DNA of 56,348 nt from Ruminococcus sp. GTDB lineage: Bacteria; Bacillota; Clostridia; Oscillospirales; Ruminococcaceae. Below the pieces are notes generated by a model. It saw only the letters and a program-made list of their open reading frames with translations. It was not told the origin of the DNA and searched no databases. The translations under genes and the position numbers were made by a program. Positions 9,039 through 18,795 of the stretch are shown piece by piece (positions within the stretch are counted from its first letter, which is position 1; each line of letters starts with the position of its first letter). Where the stretch lies: the NCBI GenBank assembly GCA_021201755.1, contig JAJQEI010000050.1, forward strand, positions 120,110 through 176,457. Direction: 5' to 3'.

Positions 9039-9075
9039 GAGGTTTTCAAAAAAATTAACTTCATTCACCTTACTT

Positions 9076-12000
9076 CTATGAAATTTCTTTATTTTTTGTT
9101 TGATACAACATACCAATTTTATCTTCAGACAGTATTCCATTAAGCTGATCATAGCTTTCTTTTGTTATCATTATTTTCCATTCGCTGCGAGGCAAGAGCA
9201 TTTTATTTTGATCCGTTAAATAGAAACAAATCGGCGTATTCCCAGGATATTGTTTCACAACTGCTCCTACCGCATCAATGGGTATATTTTCACGGGAATT
9301 TATTTTCATACACAGTCGACAGTGTGAAAATGTGCGTTTCAATTCCTTTGGCGTCAAAATACTACTACAAACAACACTAATGGTATCTTCCTTAAAAGCA
9401 ATTCTCCCTCGAATAAAAAGCACTTCATCCTGCTTTAGATTATTTTTTACTGTTGCATATAAATTTGAAAAAACCACACAATCCACGTCTCCAGTTTGAT
9501 CTTCGCAGGTCAAAAAGCACATAACGTCACCTTTCTTTGTAACATGACGTTTTATCTTCTGTACTGTAACAGCGATCATTATTTCTTGTCCGTCTACAAG
9601 CTCAGATAACGTTGCAGCATATCTAACATGAAATAACCGACCAATCCACGACACATCATCCAACGGATGACCTGACAAATAAAATCCAATACTTTCATAC
9701 TCCATACGCAACAGTTCTGTTGTTTGATACTCCGGCATAGACGGTACTGCGAGCATTTCCTCTTTATTTCTTGTCACATCAAATAATTGCAGCTGCCCTG
9801 AAACATACTTGGATTGCAATTCTTTACAACGTGCCAAAATTTGCTCATCATACAATATCATCTGTCGACGATTCCAACCCAATCCATCTAATGCACCGCA
9901 GAAAATCAAACCATCCAATGCCTGCTGATTCAATCCATATGGAATAATTCGCTTTGTAAAGTTCATAACATCCGTAAATTTCCCATTCTTTTGTCGTTCT
10001 GTCAAAATACCATCGATCACATTTTTTCCAAGTCCTCGGATCGCCTGTAATCCAAAACGAATGTTTTCACCAACATGAGTAAATCCTGTCATACTCTCGT
10101 TTACGTGTGGTGGCAAAACGGAAATACCCTTATTTTGGCAAGCCGTTAGATATTCCATCAACTTTCCTGTTTCACCCATAACACTCGTCAGCAACGCCGC
10201 CATATCATCTGCAAAATAATGACACTTAAGATACGCTGTTTGATACGCCAACAACGCATAAGCGACAGCATGTGACTTGTTAAATGCATACGAAGCAAAC
10301 CTAGAAATTTCATCAAAGATTGCATTTGCTATTTCTGCCGGAACGCTATTTGCCACTGCGCCACAGCAAGAAGAGCTGCCATCTGCACCATCACAGCCAT
10401 AAATGAACACTTGTCGTTCCTGTTCCATCAGTTCTTTCTTCTTCTTCGCCATCGCACGCCGTACCAAATCAGCCCTACCATAAGAATAACCCGAAAGCAC
10501 ACGGCAAATTTCCATGACTTGTTCCTGATAAATGATACATCCAAAAGTCGGCTCTAAAATTGGTTTAAGAAGTGGGTGTGCATAACGTATTTGTTTCGGA
10601 TTCCGACGATTTGACAAATATTTATCAATAGAAGACATCGGACCTGGGCGATACAATGCCAAAGCTGCTGTCAAGTCCTCCAAATTTTGCGGTTGTAGCC
10701 GAGCTAACAGACGTCGCATTCCAGAACTCTCAAATTGAAATACACCAATAGTGTCCCCTTGTGACATCATAGAATAAACAGCAGGATCATTCAGTGAAAT
10801 CTGATCTATCGAAAAATCAGGTGCATAGGTACACACTCCACGGACACAATCACGAATAACAGTTAAATTTCGCAAACCCAAAAAATCGAATTTCAACAGT
10901 CCCATTTGCTCCAGTACCTGCATGGGGTACTGCGTCACAACAGTTTCATCATTCTTTTGTAGTGGTACAAGATCCATAATAGGCACTGCCGAAATCAGCA
11001 CTCCTGCCGCATGAGTAGAAGCGTGACGTGGTGTTCCTTCTAATCGCATTGCCATATCAAGTAATTTTTTTGCCTGTAAGTCCGTTTCATAGAGATTTTG
11101 CAGTTCTTTCCCATCACTGCACTGCATTGCATCGGCAATGGTGCTGCGGGAATCAATCGATTTTGCAATTTTGTCGCAAAGAGCGTAAGAAATTCCCATA
11201 GCCCGTCCGGTATCTCGCACCGCACCTCTTGCCTTCATATAATCAAATGTGATAATTTCAGATACACGATCCGCACCATATTTTGCTATAACATATTCCT
11301 TTACTCGTTGTCTGCCTTCAATGCAAAAATCAATATCAAAATCTGGCATACTAATGCGTTCCGGATTGAGAAAGCGTTCAAATAACAAATGATAGTGAAT
11401 CGGATCAACCTGCGTAATTTCCAAGCAATATGCACAAATACTACCTGCACCCGAACCACGCCCCGGTCCTACCGGAATATCTTCTCTCCGGGCAAAAGCA
11501 ATATAATCCCATACAATAAGGAAATAATCCACATATCCCATCTTTATAATAACAGAAATCTCCATTTTCATTCTTTCCAGGACTTCTGTACCAGGGTTTG
11601 TACCGTAACGTTTTCGCAGACCATCTTGACAAAGTCTAATAAAAAATGACTTCGTGTCTGTCACCCCATCCATAGTGAATTTGGGAAGGTAAATTTTTTT
11701 TTCTTCAAATTCCACCTGACAACGATCGGCAATTCTTTTGGTGTTTTCTACAGCCTCTGGTATCTGTACAAAAAGCGAAAACATTTCTTCCGTGGACTTC
11801 AAGTAAAATTCGTCCGTTTCAAACCCCATCCCACTGGGGTCTTGAATGGTTTTGTTCATTTGAATACTGAGCAGCACACGCTGCATTTGCGCATCCTCTT
11901 GTTTCAAATAATGGACGTCGTTTGTAGCAACCAGCGAAATTCCTGTTTCTCTAGAAAGACGCATAAGCTGTGGCAAATTCTGCAATTCTGCCGAGATACC

Positions 12001-12546
12001 ATGATTTTGAATCTCAAGAAAATAATTATCTATGCCAAAAAGTTGCTGATAGCGCAGTGCTGTCTGCTTTGCACTACTATAATCTCCATCGGATAGCTGT
12101 CGTGGTATTTCTCCCGCCAAACAGCCGGACAAGCATATCAAACCATCATGATATTCGCAAAGCAATTCCCAGTCTACTCGAGGCTTACGATAAAACCCCT
12201 CCAAATTTGCCCGTGAAACCAAATGTACCAAATTTCGATAACCAATTCGATTTTGACAAAGCAGAATCAGGTGATAACTCCGACTATCCCATCGGTTATC
12301 TCGATCTTGACGAGTACGCTGTGCTACATACACCTCGCAACCAATAATCGGATGAATTCCGGCAGCCTTTGCCGCTTGATAAAAGGGCATTACACCATAC
12401 ATCACGCCATGATCCGTCAACGCCACGGCAGTTTGCCCTACTGCTTTTACCTGTTCCATCAGATTTGAAATACGACAAGCACCATCCAACAAACTATATT
12501 CACTGTGAACGTGCAAATGTACAAAGGCATCACTTGCTATCGCCAT
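9076..12546 (-). CDS. dnaE: DNA polymerase III subunit alpha (DnaE)
   Basis: Replicative polymerase catalytic subunit of 1156 residues. It opens with the PHP domain (FVHLHVHSEYSLLDGAC), has the palm catalytic motif PDFDIDF near residues 400-406, a helix-hairpin-helix region (AIRGLGKNVIDGI) and an OB-fold near residue 1000 (VTVQKIKRHVTKKGDVMCFL). There is no inserted exonuclease domain, so this is DnaE rather than PolC; clostridia usually carry both. ATG 12546 has GGAGGAG upstream and overlaps the whiA stop by 17 bases, implying translational coupling. The stop is TAG, followed after one codon by TAA. No other in-frame TAA or TAG occurs in 1156 codons, which matters for the recoding question. 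Confidence 0.97.
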   Translation of the reverse strand: MAIASDAFVHLHVHSEYSLLDGACRISNLMEQVKAVGQTAVALTDHGVMYGVMPFYQAAKAAGIHPIIGCEVYVAQRTRQDRDNRWDSRSYHLILLCQNRIGYRNLVHLVSRANLEGFYRKPRVDWELLCEYHDGLICLSGCLAGEIPRQLSDGDYSSAKQTALRYQQLFGIDNYFLEIQNHGISAELQNLPQLMRLSRETGISLVATNDVHYLKQEDAQMQRVLLSIQMNKTIQDPSGMGFETDEFYLKSTEEMFSLFVQIPEAVENTKRIADRCQVEFEEKKIYLPKFTMDGVTDTKSFFIRLCQDGLRKRYGTNPGTEVLERMKMEISVIIKMGYVDYFLIVWDYIAFARREDIPVGPGRGSGAGSICAYCLEITQVDPIHYHLLFERFLNPERISMPDFDIDFCIEGRQRVKEYVIAKYGADRVSEIITFDYMKARGAVRDTGRAMGISYALCDKIAKSIDSRSTIADAMQCSDGKELQNLYETDLQAKKLLDMAMRLEGTPRHASTHAAGVLISAVPIMDLVPLQKNDETVVTQYPMQVLEQMGLLKFDFLGLRNLTVIRDCVRGVCTYAPDFSIDQISLNDPAVYSMMSQGDTIGVFQFESSGMRRLLARLQPQNLEDLTAALALYRPGPMSSIDKYLSNRRNPKQIRYAHPLLKPILEPTFGCIIYQEQVMEICRVLSGYSYGRADLVRRAMAKKKKELMEQERQVFIYGCDGADGSSSCCGAVANSVPAEIANAIFDEISRFASYAFNKSHAVAYALLAYQTAYLKCHYFADDMAALLTSVMGETGKLMEYLTACQNKGISVLPPHVNESMTGFTHVGENIRFGLQAIRGLGKNVIDGILTERQKNGKFTDVMNFTKRIIPYGLNQQALDGLIFCGALDGLGWNRRQMILYDEQILARCKELQSKYVSGQLQLFDVTRNKEEMLAVPSMPEYQTTELLRMEYESIGFYLSGHPLDDVSWIGRLFHVRYAATLSELVDGQEIMIAVTVQKIKRHVTKKGDVMCFLTCEDQTGDVDCVVFSNLYATVKNNLKQDEVLFIRGRIAFKEDTISVVCSSILTPKELKRTFSHCRLCMKINSRENIPIDAVGAVVKQYPGNTPICFYLTDQNKMLLPRSEWKIMITKESYDQLNGILSEDKIGMLYQTKNKEIS

Positions 12547-13444
12547 GCTTTTTCAACTCCTCCGCATATGCCGCAATTTTTTGAAAACGGTGATTCACAC
12601 CGGAGCGTCCTAGCGGTGGTGTCAACTGTTCTCCTAACTCTTTTAGGCTAAGCTCTGGATTATTTATCCGCAAAAGTGCCAATTCTTTTAGCTCAGGAGA
12701 TAGCCTATCCAATTTACCATGCTGCATCAAAAGACGAATATCCTCCGTTTGTCGCATAGCAGCACTGACAACCTTATTGATATTCGCCTCGTCGCAATTT
12801 CGCAGTCGGTTTGCCTTGTTTCGCATATCTTTTCGAATCTTGATATTCATCAGCTCTATGGTACATTGCTGCGCACCCATATATGTCAAAGTATCTTCAA
12901 TTTGTTCGCTATCTTTCAAATATAACACTGACATATTTTTCCTTCGAATTTTCCTTCCACTGACGCCAATGTTTTTTAACAATCTTTGTAAATCCGAACA
13001 GAGAAGATCTGTTGGTATATTGAATTCCAAGTGATATTCTTTGTAGGGATTCATAATACTACCACAACCGAAAAAAACCCCTGCCAAAAAGGCACTCAAG
13101 CTATTGTTTACCAGATTGGACAGGCGAATTTCCCGTTTTTCTATATGAATATGATAGCTGTTGCAAATGTAACCGATCTGCTTCGTATCCACAATTGAAA
13201 AATTATAAATACTGCTACAATCGTTTTTCTTATGTACATCCTGTTCCAATGAAATATGTAGCACATTGTGGCATAATTCCGGCAAAAGCTTCGCTAGAAC
13301 ATCGCTCTCTGTCTGTAAAATAATTTCTGTTTCTGTAAACGTTCGACAGTAGAGTAAAATTCCATATAAACAAGCAAACTGTCGATCTCGATCATTGATT
13401 CCCCGGGTAATTTCCTCCCGCACCGCATTGGCAAAGGACATCAT
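12530..13444 (-). CDS. whiA: DNA-binding regulator WhiA
   Basis: WhiA combines a degenerate LAGLIDADG homing-endonuclease fold with a C-terminal helix-turn-helix; it controls sporulation in Streptomyces and affects division and chromosome segregation in Bacillus. The 304-residue product starts SFANAVREEITRG, has AFLAGVFFGCGS in the LAGLIDADG part and ends with LSLKELGEQLTPPLGRSGVNHR, the conserved C-terminal DNA-binding motif. It begins 17 bases after rapZ and overlaps dnaE. In many Firmicutes a glmR/yvcK gene separates rapZ and whiA; here none does. Stop is TGA. Confidence 0.95.
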   Translation of the reverse strand: MMSFANAVREEITRGINDRDRQFACLYGILLYCRTFTETEIILQTESDVLAKLLPELCHNVLHISLEQDVHKKNDCSSIYNFSIVDTKQIGYICNSYHIHIEKREIRLSNLVNNSLSAFLAGVFFGCGSIMNPYKEYHLEFNIPTDLLCSDLQRLLKNIGVSGRKIRRKNMSVLYLKDSEQIEDTLTYMGAQQCTIELMNIKIRKDMRNKANRLRNCDEANINKVVSAAMRQTEDIRLLMQHGKLDRLSPELKELALLRINNPELSLKELGEQLTPPLGRSGVNHRFQKIAAYAEELKKHGDSK

Positions 13445-13461
13445 TTTTTCAGCTCCAACCC

Positions 13462-14349
13462 TTAAGAACGATCTTTTCCGATATCTCGATGCTGCTTCGT
13501 CACGTGCATTCCTTTAGAAATCAGATAGTCACCAATTTTTTCTGTAAATGTAATCGAGCGATGTTTACCACCAGTACATCCAAAGGCAATCACCAATCTG
13601 CTTTTCCCTTCTTGAATATATAATGGAATAAGAAAATCTAACAGATTTTCCAGTTTTTCCAAAAGCTGCTGGGATTGTGTAAAAGACATCACATAGTCTT
13701 GTACACAAGTCTCTAACCCAGTATGATGTCGTAGTTCTGAAATGTAATATGGATTCGGAAGGCAACGAACATCAAATACCAAGTCCGATTCTGTAGAAAC
13801 ACCGTATTTAAATCCAAATGAAGTCACCTTTATAGATAAAAAATCAGAAGTATTGTCCAAAAATATTTCTCGGATTTGTTTTTTTAATTGTGAAGTCGTA
13901 AAATACGATGTTTCAATATAGAAGTCTGCCAGTTCTTTCACTCGGTGCAGCTGCTCTCGCTCATAAGCAATTGCATCATGTAAACAACCTCGAAATTGCT
14001 CATCCAATGGGTGTTTTCGTCTAGTTTCCTTGTAACGATTGATAATCACCTGATCATTTGCTTCGATAAAGAGAATCTTGACATCCAAATCCAATTGATG
14101 CTCTAATTCTGTCAACACGTGATAAGCATCTGTAAACATATCGCCGGAACGTAAATCTGCTGCAATTGCTAACTTTTGTAAATGATTTTCAGATTCCTGA
14201 CATATCTTGACAAAACGTTCCATTAACTGTGGTGGCAAATTATCGATACAATAATATCCAATATCCTCCAAGACGTCCATCACCACAGATTTCCCTGAAC
14301 CGGACATTCCTGTCACCACAATGACATGCATTTTCTCTGTTTCCTGCAT
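13462..14349 (-). CDS. rapZ: RNase adapter / nucleotide-binding protein RapZ (YvcJ)
   Basis: P-loop protein family that in E. coli binds GlmZ sRNA and senses glucosamine 6-phosphate; in Firmicutes (YvcJ) it binds nucleotides and influences competence. Walker A is VVTGMSGSGKSVV near residue 10, DIGYYCIDNLPP follows, and the C-terminal GCTGGKHRS and SHRD-like (KQHRDIGKD) motifs are typical. I chose ATG 14349, which has AAGGAG 8 bases upstream; the in-frame GTG three codons earlier lies on that site. It lies between murB and whiA in one operon. Stop is TAA. murB ends in a TAG in the same frame, seven codons upstream of the GTG. Confidence 0.94.
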   Translation of the reverse strand: MQETEKMHVIVVTGMSGSGKSVVMDVLEDIGYYCIDNLPPQLMERFVKICQESENHLQKLAIAADLRSGDMFTDAYHVLTELEHQLDLDVKILFIEANDQVIINRYKETRRKHPLDEQFRGCLHDAIAYEREQLHRVKELADFYIETSYFTTSQLKKQIREIFLDNTSDFLSIKVTSFGFKYGVSTESDLVFDVRCLPNPYYISELRHHTGLETCVQDYVMSFTQSQQLLEKLENLLDFLIPLYIQEGKSRLVIAFGCTGGKHRSITFTEKIGDYLISKGMHVTKQHRDIGKDRS

Positions 14350-14379
14350 CTCCCACACTCCTTTTCCAATTTGATAGCT

Positions 14380-15288
14380 CTAGTCACCCAATAACTCTAC
14401 CTCTAGTTCTAAAGCATAGCCAGTTTTTTCTAATACAGTCTCTCGTACATATTTGCACAGCTCCAATACGTCTTTACAGGTGGCTTTTCCGGTATTCACT
14501 ACAAATCCGGCATGTTTTAGGCTTACCTGCGCATCACCAACACTAGCCCCCTTCAAACCGCATTGATCAATCAAAAACGATGCATAACTCTCCACTGGAC
14601 GTTTAAATGTACTGCCGGCACTGGGAAGTTCCAAAGGCTGCTTCGCACGCCGCCGACCAGACAATGTATCCATCTCTTTTTTAATTTCACCATAACTACC
14701 CGATTCCAATTGCAATGTAACCTCTAAAATAATCCAATTATTTTCACGAAAAATACTTTGACGATAACCCAACTGCATTTCATTTCGAGAAATTTCTGCC
14801 ACTGTCCCATCCAGACACATATATTTTGCAAGTACTGTGACATGAGACATTTCACCACCATAGGCTCCGGCGTTCATATAAAGTCCACCGCCCACTGTTC
14901 CGGGAATACCGGAAAGAGGTTCCATACCGGTCAAAGAAGCCTCCAATGCAAAATGACCAATTTTAGAAAGTGTAGCACCAGCTTGACATATCAATCGATT
15001 TCCCTCTTGTCGAATCTTCGAGAACATCCGTCCCAAGTGGAGTATTGCACCATCATAGCCACTGTCCGTAGCTAAAATATTACTGCCATTTCCAATAACC
15101 GTAAAAGAAATTTGCTGTTTTTGACACAAACATAAAACCTGCTGCAGTGTTTCAATCGAATTGATTTCCAGAAACGCACCACAATTTCCACCAATACGAA
15201 AGGTTGTGTGATTCCGCATCGGCTCTTTGTGCTGTATGGTACAATTTAAACTTGCACATAAATCGTCCAACTCCTGCCAGTTTATCAT
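14380..15288 (-). CDS. murB: UDP-N-acetylenolpyruvoylglucosamine reductase
   Basis: FAD enzyme that makes UDP-MurNAc for peptidoglycan. The 302-residue protein shows the FAD-binding HTTFRIGG and VIGNGSNIL motifs, GIPGTVGG, MNAGAYGGE, the LGYRQSIF stretch and the catalytic-serine region PSAGSTFKRP near residue 225. The start is set at ATG 15288 with AGGAG 13 bases away; an upstream TTG at 15336 has no ribosome site and adds an unconserved stretch. It lies after hprK and just before rapZ. Stop codon is TAG. Confidence 0.95.
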   Translation of the reverse strand: MINWQELDDLCASLNCTIQHKEPMRNHTTFRIGGNCGAFLEINSIETLQQVLCLCQKQQISFTVIGNGSNILATDSGYDGAILHLGRMFSKIRQEGNRLICQAGATLSKIGHFALEASLTGMEPLSGIPGTVGGGLYMNAGAYGGEMSHVTVLAKYMCLDGTVAEISRNEMQLGYRQSIFRENNWIILEVTLQLESGSYGEIKKEMDTLSGRRRAKQPLELPSAGSTFKRPVESYASFLIDQCGLKGASVGDAQVSLKHAGFVVNTGKATCKDVLELCKYVRETVLEKTGYALELEVELLGD

Positions 15289-15420
15289 TATTTTGTTTTC
15301 ACTCCTAAGAAAATCTATTGTCGTTTTGTCCAACACAATGATTTCATTTTTGAATCAATAACACGTAAATAAATTCTATTGACTTCGTGTAGTGTTGCTT
15401 TTCATAAATAATATGTTCAC

Positions 15421-16383
15421 TTAAAATGGATCGAATTCTTTTACTACATCCGGTTTTGCATCCATTTCAAGTCCTAGCTGATCCAGCAATTCTGTTGCCG
15501 CATTATAGCCCATCTTCTTTTGTCGATTGTTCATTGCTGCAACCTCTAGAATGACTGCCAGATTTCGTCCCGGTTTTACCGGAATGGTCAGAAGCGGTAC
15601 TTTTACGCCCAAAATCGTTGCATATTGGGTATCCACCCCCATTCGATCATAAATTTTCTCCGGATTCCACTGTTCCATTTCGATAATTAGTTCAATTTTT
15701 TCCGTATTCTTAACAGCTCCGATGCCAAATAGCCGTCTTGCATTGATAATTCCAATTCCTCGCAATTCCAAGAAATGACGAATATTATCCGGTGAACTTC
15801 CTACAAGACTAATGTTCGAAACCTTTCGGATTTCTACCGCATCATCTGCTACCAAACGATGACCACGCTTTACCAGTTCAATGGCTGTTTCACTCTTGCC
15901 AACACCACTTTCACCAGTAATAAATACACCCTCGCCGTAAATCTCGATCAAAACACCATGCCGTGTCACTCTCGGTGCCAAATTCAAATTCAAAAAGGCA
16001 ATCAAACCAGAAACAAAATTCGAAGTACTCTCTTTGCTTCGTAGTAGTGGCACTTGATACTTTTGTGCCAAATCCAACATCTCCGAAAAATAAGGCAACT
16101 CTCGTGCGATAATCAATGCTGGAATATGACGGGATATCAACGCCTCCAGACATTGTGTTCGTGTTTCTTCGTCAATCGTAGAAAGATAGGCAAACTCCAT
16201 TTTTCCAATAATCTGAATTCGCTCTGGATTGAAATATTCATAAAATCCCATCAACTGTAAGCCAGGACGTGTGACATCATTTTCATCAATTAAAATTTCC
16301 TCCGGATCCTTCGGAATATAAATTGTTTCCAAATTAAATTCATCGATAATCTTCTTTAATGATATTGTAAATTTCCCTGCCAT
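15421..16383 (-). CDS. hprK: HPr kinase/phosphorylase
   Basis: Phosphorylates HPr on Ser46 and so drives carbon catabolite repression in Firmicutes. The 320-residue product has the N-terminal domain seen in the family and a C-terminal kinase with Walker A GESGVGKSETA near residue 157, followed by RGHRLVADDAVEI, then ELRGIGIINARRLFGIGAV. AAGGAG stands 9 bases before ATG 16383. It heads the run murB-rapZ-whiA-dnaE, linking carbon control with wall synthesis genes. Its presence implies that HPr-Ser-P/CcpA regulation may act on the fucose and cellulase genes; no cre site was confirmed. Stop is TAA. Confidence 0.96.
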   Translation of the reverse strand: MAGKFTISLKKIIDEFNLETIYIPKDPEEILIDENDVTRPGLQLMGFYEYFNPERIQIIGKMEFAYLSTIDEETRTQCLEALISRHIPALIIARELPYFSEMLDLAQKYQVPLLRSKESTSNFVSGLIAFLNLNLAPRVTRHGVLIEIYGEGVFITGESGVGKSETAIELVKRGHRLVADDAVEIRKVSNISLVGSSPDNIRHFLELRGIGIINARRLFGIGAVKNTEKIELIIEMEQWNPEKIYDRMGVDTQYATILGVKVPLLTIPVKPGRNLAVILEVAAMNNRQKKMGYNAATELLDQLGLEMDAKPDVVKEFDPF

Positions 16384-16433
16384 TGCAGACCACTCCTTTA
16401 CTTCAGTATTTAGATAATCCGTCCAAATACTTT

Positions 16434-17576
16434 TTATTCATATATCGCCCAACCGGATATGGTTTCGTCTATCTCTGTCTCTATCATTTCCTTGGAAAAA
16501 GAATCTGACGGCAGCAGTAGAACCGTATTCCAATCCGATGCATTGGCTTCTTTCCAGTCCATCAGCTTTTCCAGCATACTTGATGCATCCAAATCTAAAA
16601 CAATACCGGACAATTCTAATTCCTCAGGACGGAACGCCTCTACTGTTCCATCAATGAGTGCATTGCCATCCGCTTCAAACATCAATGGTACGTTCACCGC
16701 ATTTGCCAGTGTATTTAAAAGCTCTGTCAACACCTCGCCACAATTTTCATCCTGTACCGTTTCACCAATAAGTTCCAAGTCAGAACTGCGGAACGATGGA
16801 AAATTGACATCGCAACACCAAATTTGAGAAAAACCAGCCACAGCAAGTTCTGTCGTCAAATCTGTCAAATACGTAACAGTCACATCACTAAACGGATTCG
16901 CCCAAGGCAGTCCACCGTTTTCGGGACTATTGTCTAACCATCGACTGCCGCTGGACGCAATTACATAGCCTGCTGAAGCATCACCATCTGGAAGCAGACA
17001 GTCGTTCAACAAACTGCACTCTGCAATTGGAATCAACTCCGCTTGTTTTACCGTAGATATAATTTCATCTAATGTCAAACTGCCTTGTACAGCACCACAA
17101 TTTTTTGCCAATTCCACATCGGTTTGATAAAGTACTGCACCACCTTCTATTTTTAAAGGTAATACTAAAAACGATAAATCCGGTTGTGCTTCCTTTGCTG
17201 CTGTAATAGCATTTTGTAGCGATTCCAAATCATTCAACGCTTCAGAATCCAAACGTACCCCGAGTCTAAGTGCAATTGTCACCACTTCTTCAATTTCTGT
17301 AGTGGCTGCTGTTGTTGTCGTTATTGTTGTTGAACTCGTAGTGACAGGTGGTGTCGTTATGACATTCGTCTCCGCTACCGAAAGTGTCTCCGTCTCGGAA
17401 TCCTTTGAAGAAAATTGCAAAATCGGCTTTGCAATACTATACCCCAGCACACCAATTGCACCGGCAACAACAAATGTAAAACAAATCGAAAGCAGCGTAC
17501 GCCCTGGTCCAACAATGTCTCGTCCCTTTCGCCTTTTTTCATACCGATGTACCTTCGGCTCTTTTTTTAATCGCAT
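16434..17576 (-). CDS. Membrane-anchored glycoside-hydrolase-like protein (DUF4015 type)
   Basis: A 380-residue protein with a basic cytoplasmic N-terminus, one membrane helix (about residues 28-50), a Ser/Thr linker, and an extracytoplasmic domain that looks like a TIM barrel. The stretch GLPWANPFSD...LAVAGFSQIWCCDVNFP parallels the DUF4015 pattern in which a WxxPY segment is followed by an AxELGFDEIxxDYxRFP strand, though the usual Asp/Arg residues are only partly kept, so catalysis may be lost. It lies between rpe and hprK on the same strand. The ATG has only a weak GTGGA ribosome site. Family assignment is moderate; it may be a wall-associated polysaccharide-binding protein instead. Confidence 0.55.
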   Translation of the reverse strand: MRLKKEPKVHRYEKRRKGRDIVGPGRTLLSICFTFVVAGAIGVLGYSIAKPILQFSSKDSETETLSVAETNVITTPPVTTSSTTITTTTAATTEIEEVVTIALRLGVRLDSEALNDLESLQNAITAAKEAQPDLSFLVLPLKIEGGAVLYQTDVELAKNCGAVQGSLTLDEIISTVKQAELIPIAECSLLNDCLLPDGDASAGYVIASSGSRWLDNSPENGGLPWANPFSDVTVTYLTDLTTELAVAGFSQIWCCDVNFPSFRSSDLELIGETVQDENCGEVLTELLNTLANAVNVPLMFEADGNALIDGTVEAFRPEELELSGIVLDLDASSMLEKLMDWKEANASDWNTVLLLPSDSFSKEMIETEIDETISGWAIYE

Positions 17577-17620
17577 TTTATTCCACTTTTATTTTCTATC
17601 TCATTGTCACATTGTTTTAA

Positions 17621-18295
17621 TTACTCGAATAAAAGTATCTCCGCTTTTTTTCGAATGGTTTTCACTGAAGCGGATAAATCCGGCTGACGAAATAAGAAGC
17701 TGCCCATCACTAAAATTTCTGCACCAGCACGCAATACGTGAGATAACGTTTCATCGTTGATACCACCGTCCACTTCAATCTGACAAGATAAACCATGTGA
17801 TTGAATGTAAGTATGAAGAGATTCTACCTTTTGCACCATATCCCACAAAAACGACTGTCCGCCAAATCCCGGTTCTACGGTCATCAACAAAACCACTTCT
17901 ACTTGATCTAAATAAGGAATTACCATTTTCCATGACGTACTTGGCTTCAAAACAATACCGGCTTTTGCTCCGGCACGGTGGATCGATGCGATCGTCTGTT
18001 CCGGATTGCTTTCACTTTCCAAATGAAATGTTACCAAATTTGCACCAATCTGTACAAATTGTTCCACATATTTCAGTGGATCAGAAATCATCAAGTGTAC
18101 ATCTAAAAATAAATTCGTCCTTGCGTGTATTGCTTTCAATACTGGCATACCAAAAGTAATATTCGGCACAAAATGTCCATCCATAACGTCAAAGTGCAGC
18201 ATATCTAAACCGGCTTTTTCCATGTCAGATATTACTGCGTTTATGTTTCCCAAATCCGCACTCAAAATAGATGCGGACAGCTGCATTCGTTTCAA
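17621..18295 (-). CDS. rpe: Ribulose-phosphate 3-epimerase
   Basis: Interconverts ribulose 5-phosphate and xylulose 5-phosphate in the pentose phosphate pathway. The 224-residue TIM barrel shows QLSASILSADLGNI, LHFDVMDGHFVPNITFG (metal His and catalytic Asp), DVHLMI, VEPGFGGQSF and EVDGGIN, all diagnostic. The start is probably TTG at 18295: AGGAG lies 11 bases away from it but 20 bases from the ATG three codons later. A TTGACG-17-TATAAT promoter lies about 135 bases upstream, divergent from the fucose operon. Stop is TAA. Confidence 0.96.
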   Translation of the reverse strand: MKRMQLSASILSADLGNINAVISDMEKAGLDMLHFDVMDGHFVPNITFGMPVLKAIHARTNLFLDVHLMISDPLKYVEQFVQIGANLVTFHLESESNPEQTIASIHRAGAKAGIVLKPSTSWKMVIPYLDQVEVVLLMTVEPGFGGQSFLWDMVQKVESLHTYIQSHGLSCQIEVDGGINDETLSHVLRAGAEILVMGSFLFRQPDLSASVKTIRKKAEILLFE

Positions 18296-18428
18296 ATGTA
18301 CTATCGCTCCTCTCGTAGGTCATACGATTCCATAAAACTATTTTTATAGATACATATGGAAAACCTTACCCCTCTCTTTATTTTATATGTTTTCGTGTAA
18401 AAAATAGCGGTGAATTTTCTTCTATTTC

Positions 18429-18457
18429 ATTATAACGGAAAATATTGATTTCGTCAA
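18429..18457 (-). promoter_or_regulatory. Candidate promoter of rpe
   Basis: Minus strand TTGACG (18457-18452), 17-base spacer, TATAAT (18434-18429). It faces away from the fucose operon. The remaining sequence between 18460 and 18675 is AT-rich and shows no gene; an imperfect TTCTG/CAGAA inverted repeat sits at 18486-18501. Confidence 0.65.
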
Positions 18458-18675
18458 TAGCATTTTTCAGAGAAATATGTTATTTTTTCTGATATGACAG
18501 AAGCATGGCTTTTTACGCTGTACTCTAAATTTACAATGTATTTGTTAGATACTTCCTATTTTTGATATTTTATGGCAATATTATATTTAAATTTTATCAG
18601 AAAGCATGAAAAAATCGCTGATTTTTGTTATTCTAAAAAAATCCTGTCTGAAATGTAAAAAATCACTGAAAAAGC

Positions 18676-18704
18676 TGGACAATTCATCAAAAAAATTGTA
18701 TAAT
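18676..18704 (+). promoter_or_regulatory. Promoter of the fucose operon
   Basis: TGGACA (18676-18681), 17-base spacer, TATAAT (18699-18704). Predicted start near 18711 gives an 85-base leader before fucA. No operator could be named with confidence, and no regulator gene is adjacent. Confidence 0.7.
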
Positions 18705-18795
18705 AAATATGGTGGTTTTTTTTGAACTTGTAACGAATAAACAAGTCCATGAAAAAACACCTGACTTTCATGAATTTAAAGGAGATTTTCACAAT

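Noticed and set aside
2592..17620. Genome-wide reassignment of TAA/TAG to glutamine
   Set aside because: pnp, rpsO, proC, pfkA, rapZ, hprK and rpe end at TAA, and murB and dnaE end at TAG, at the normal lengths of their families, and long genes such as dnaE (1156 codons) contain no internal TAA or TAG.
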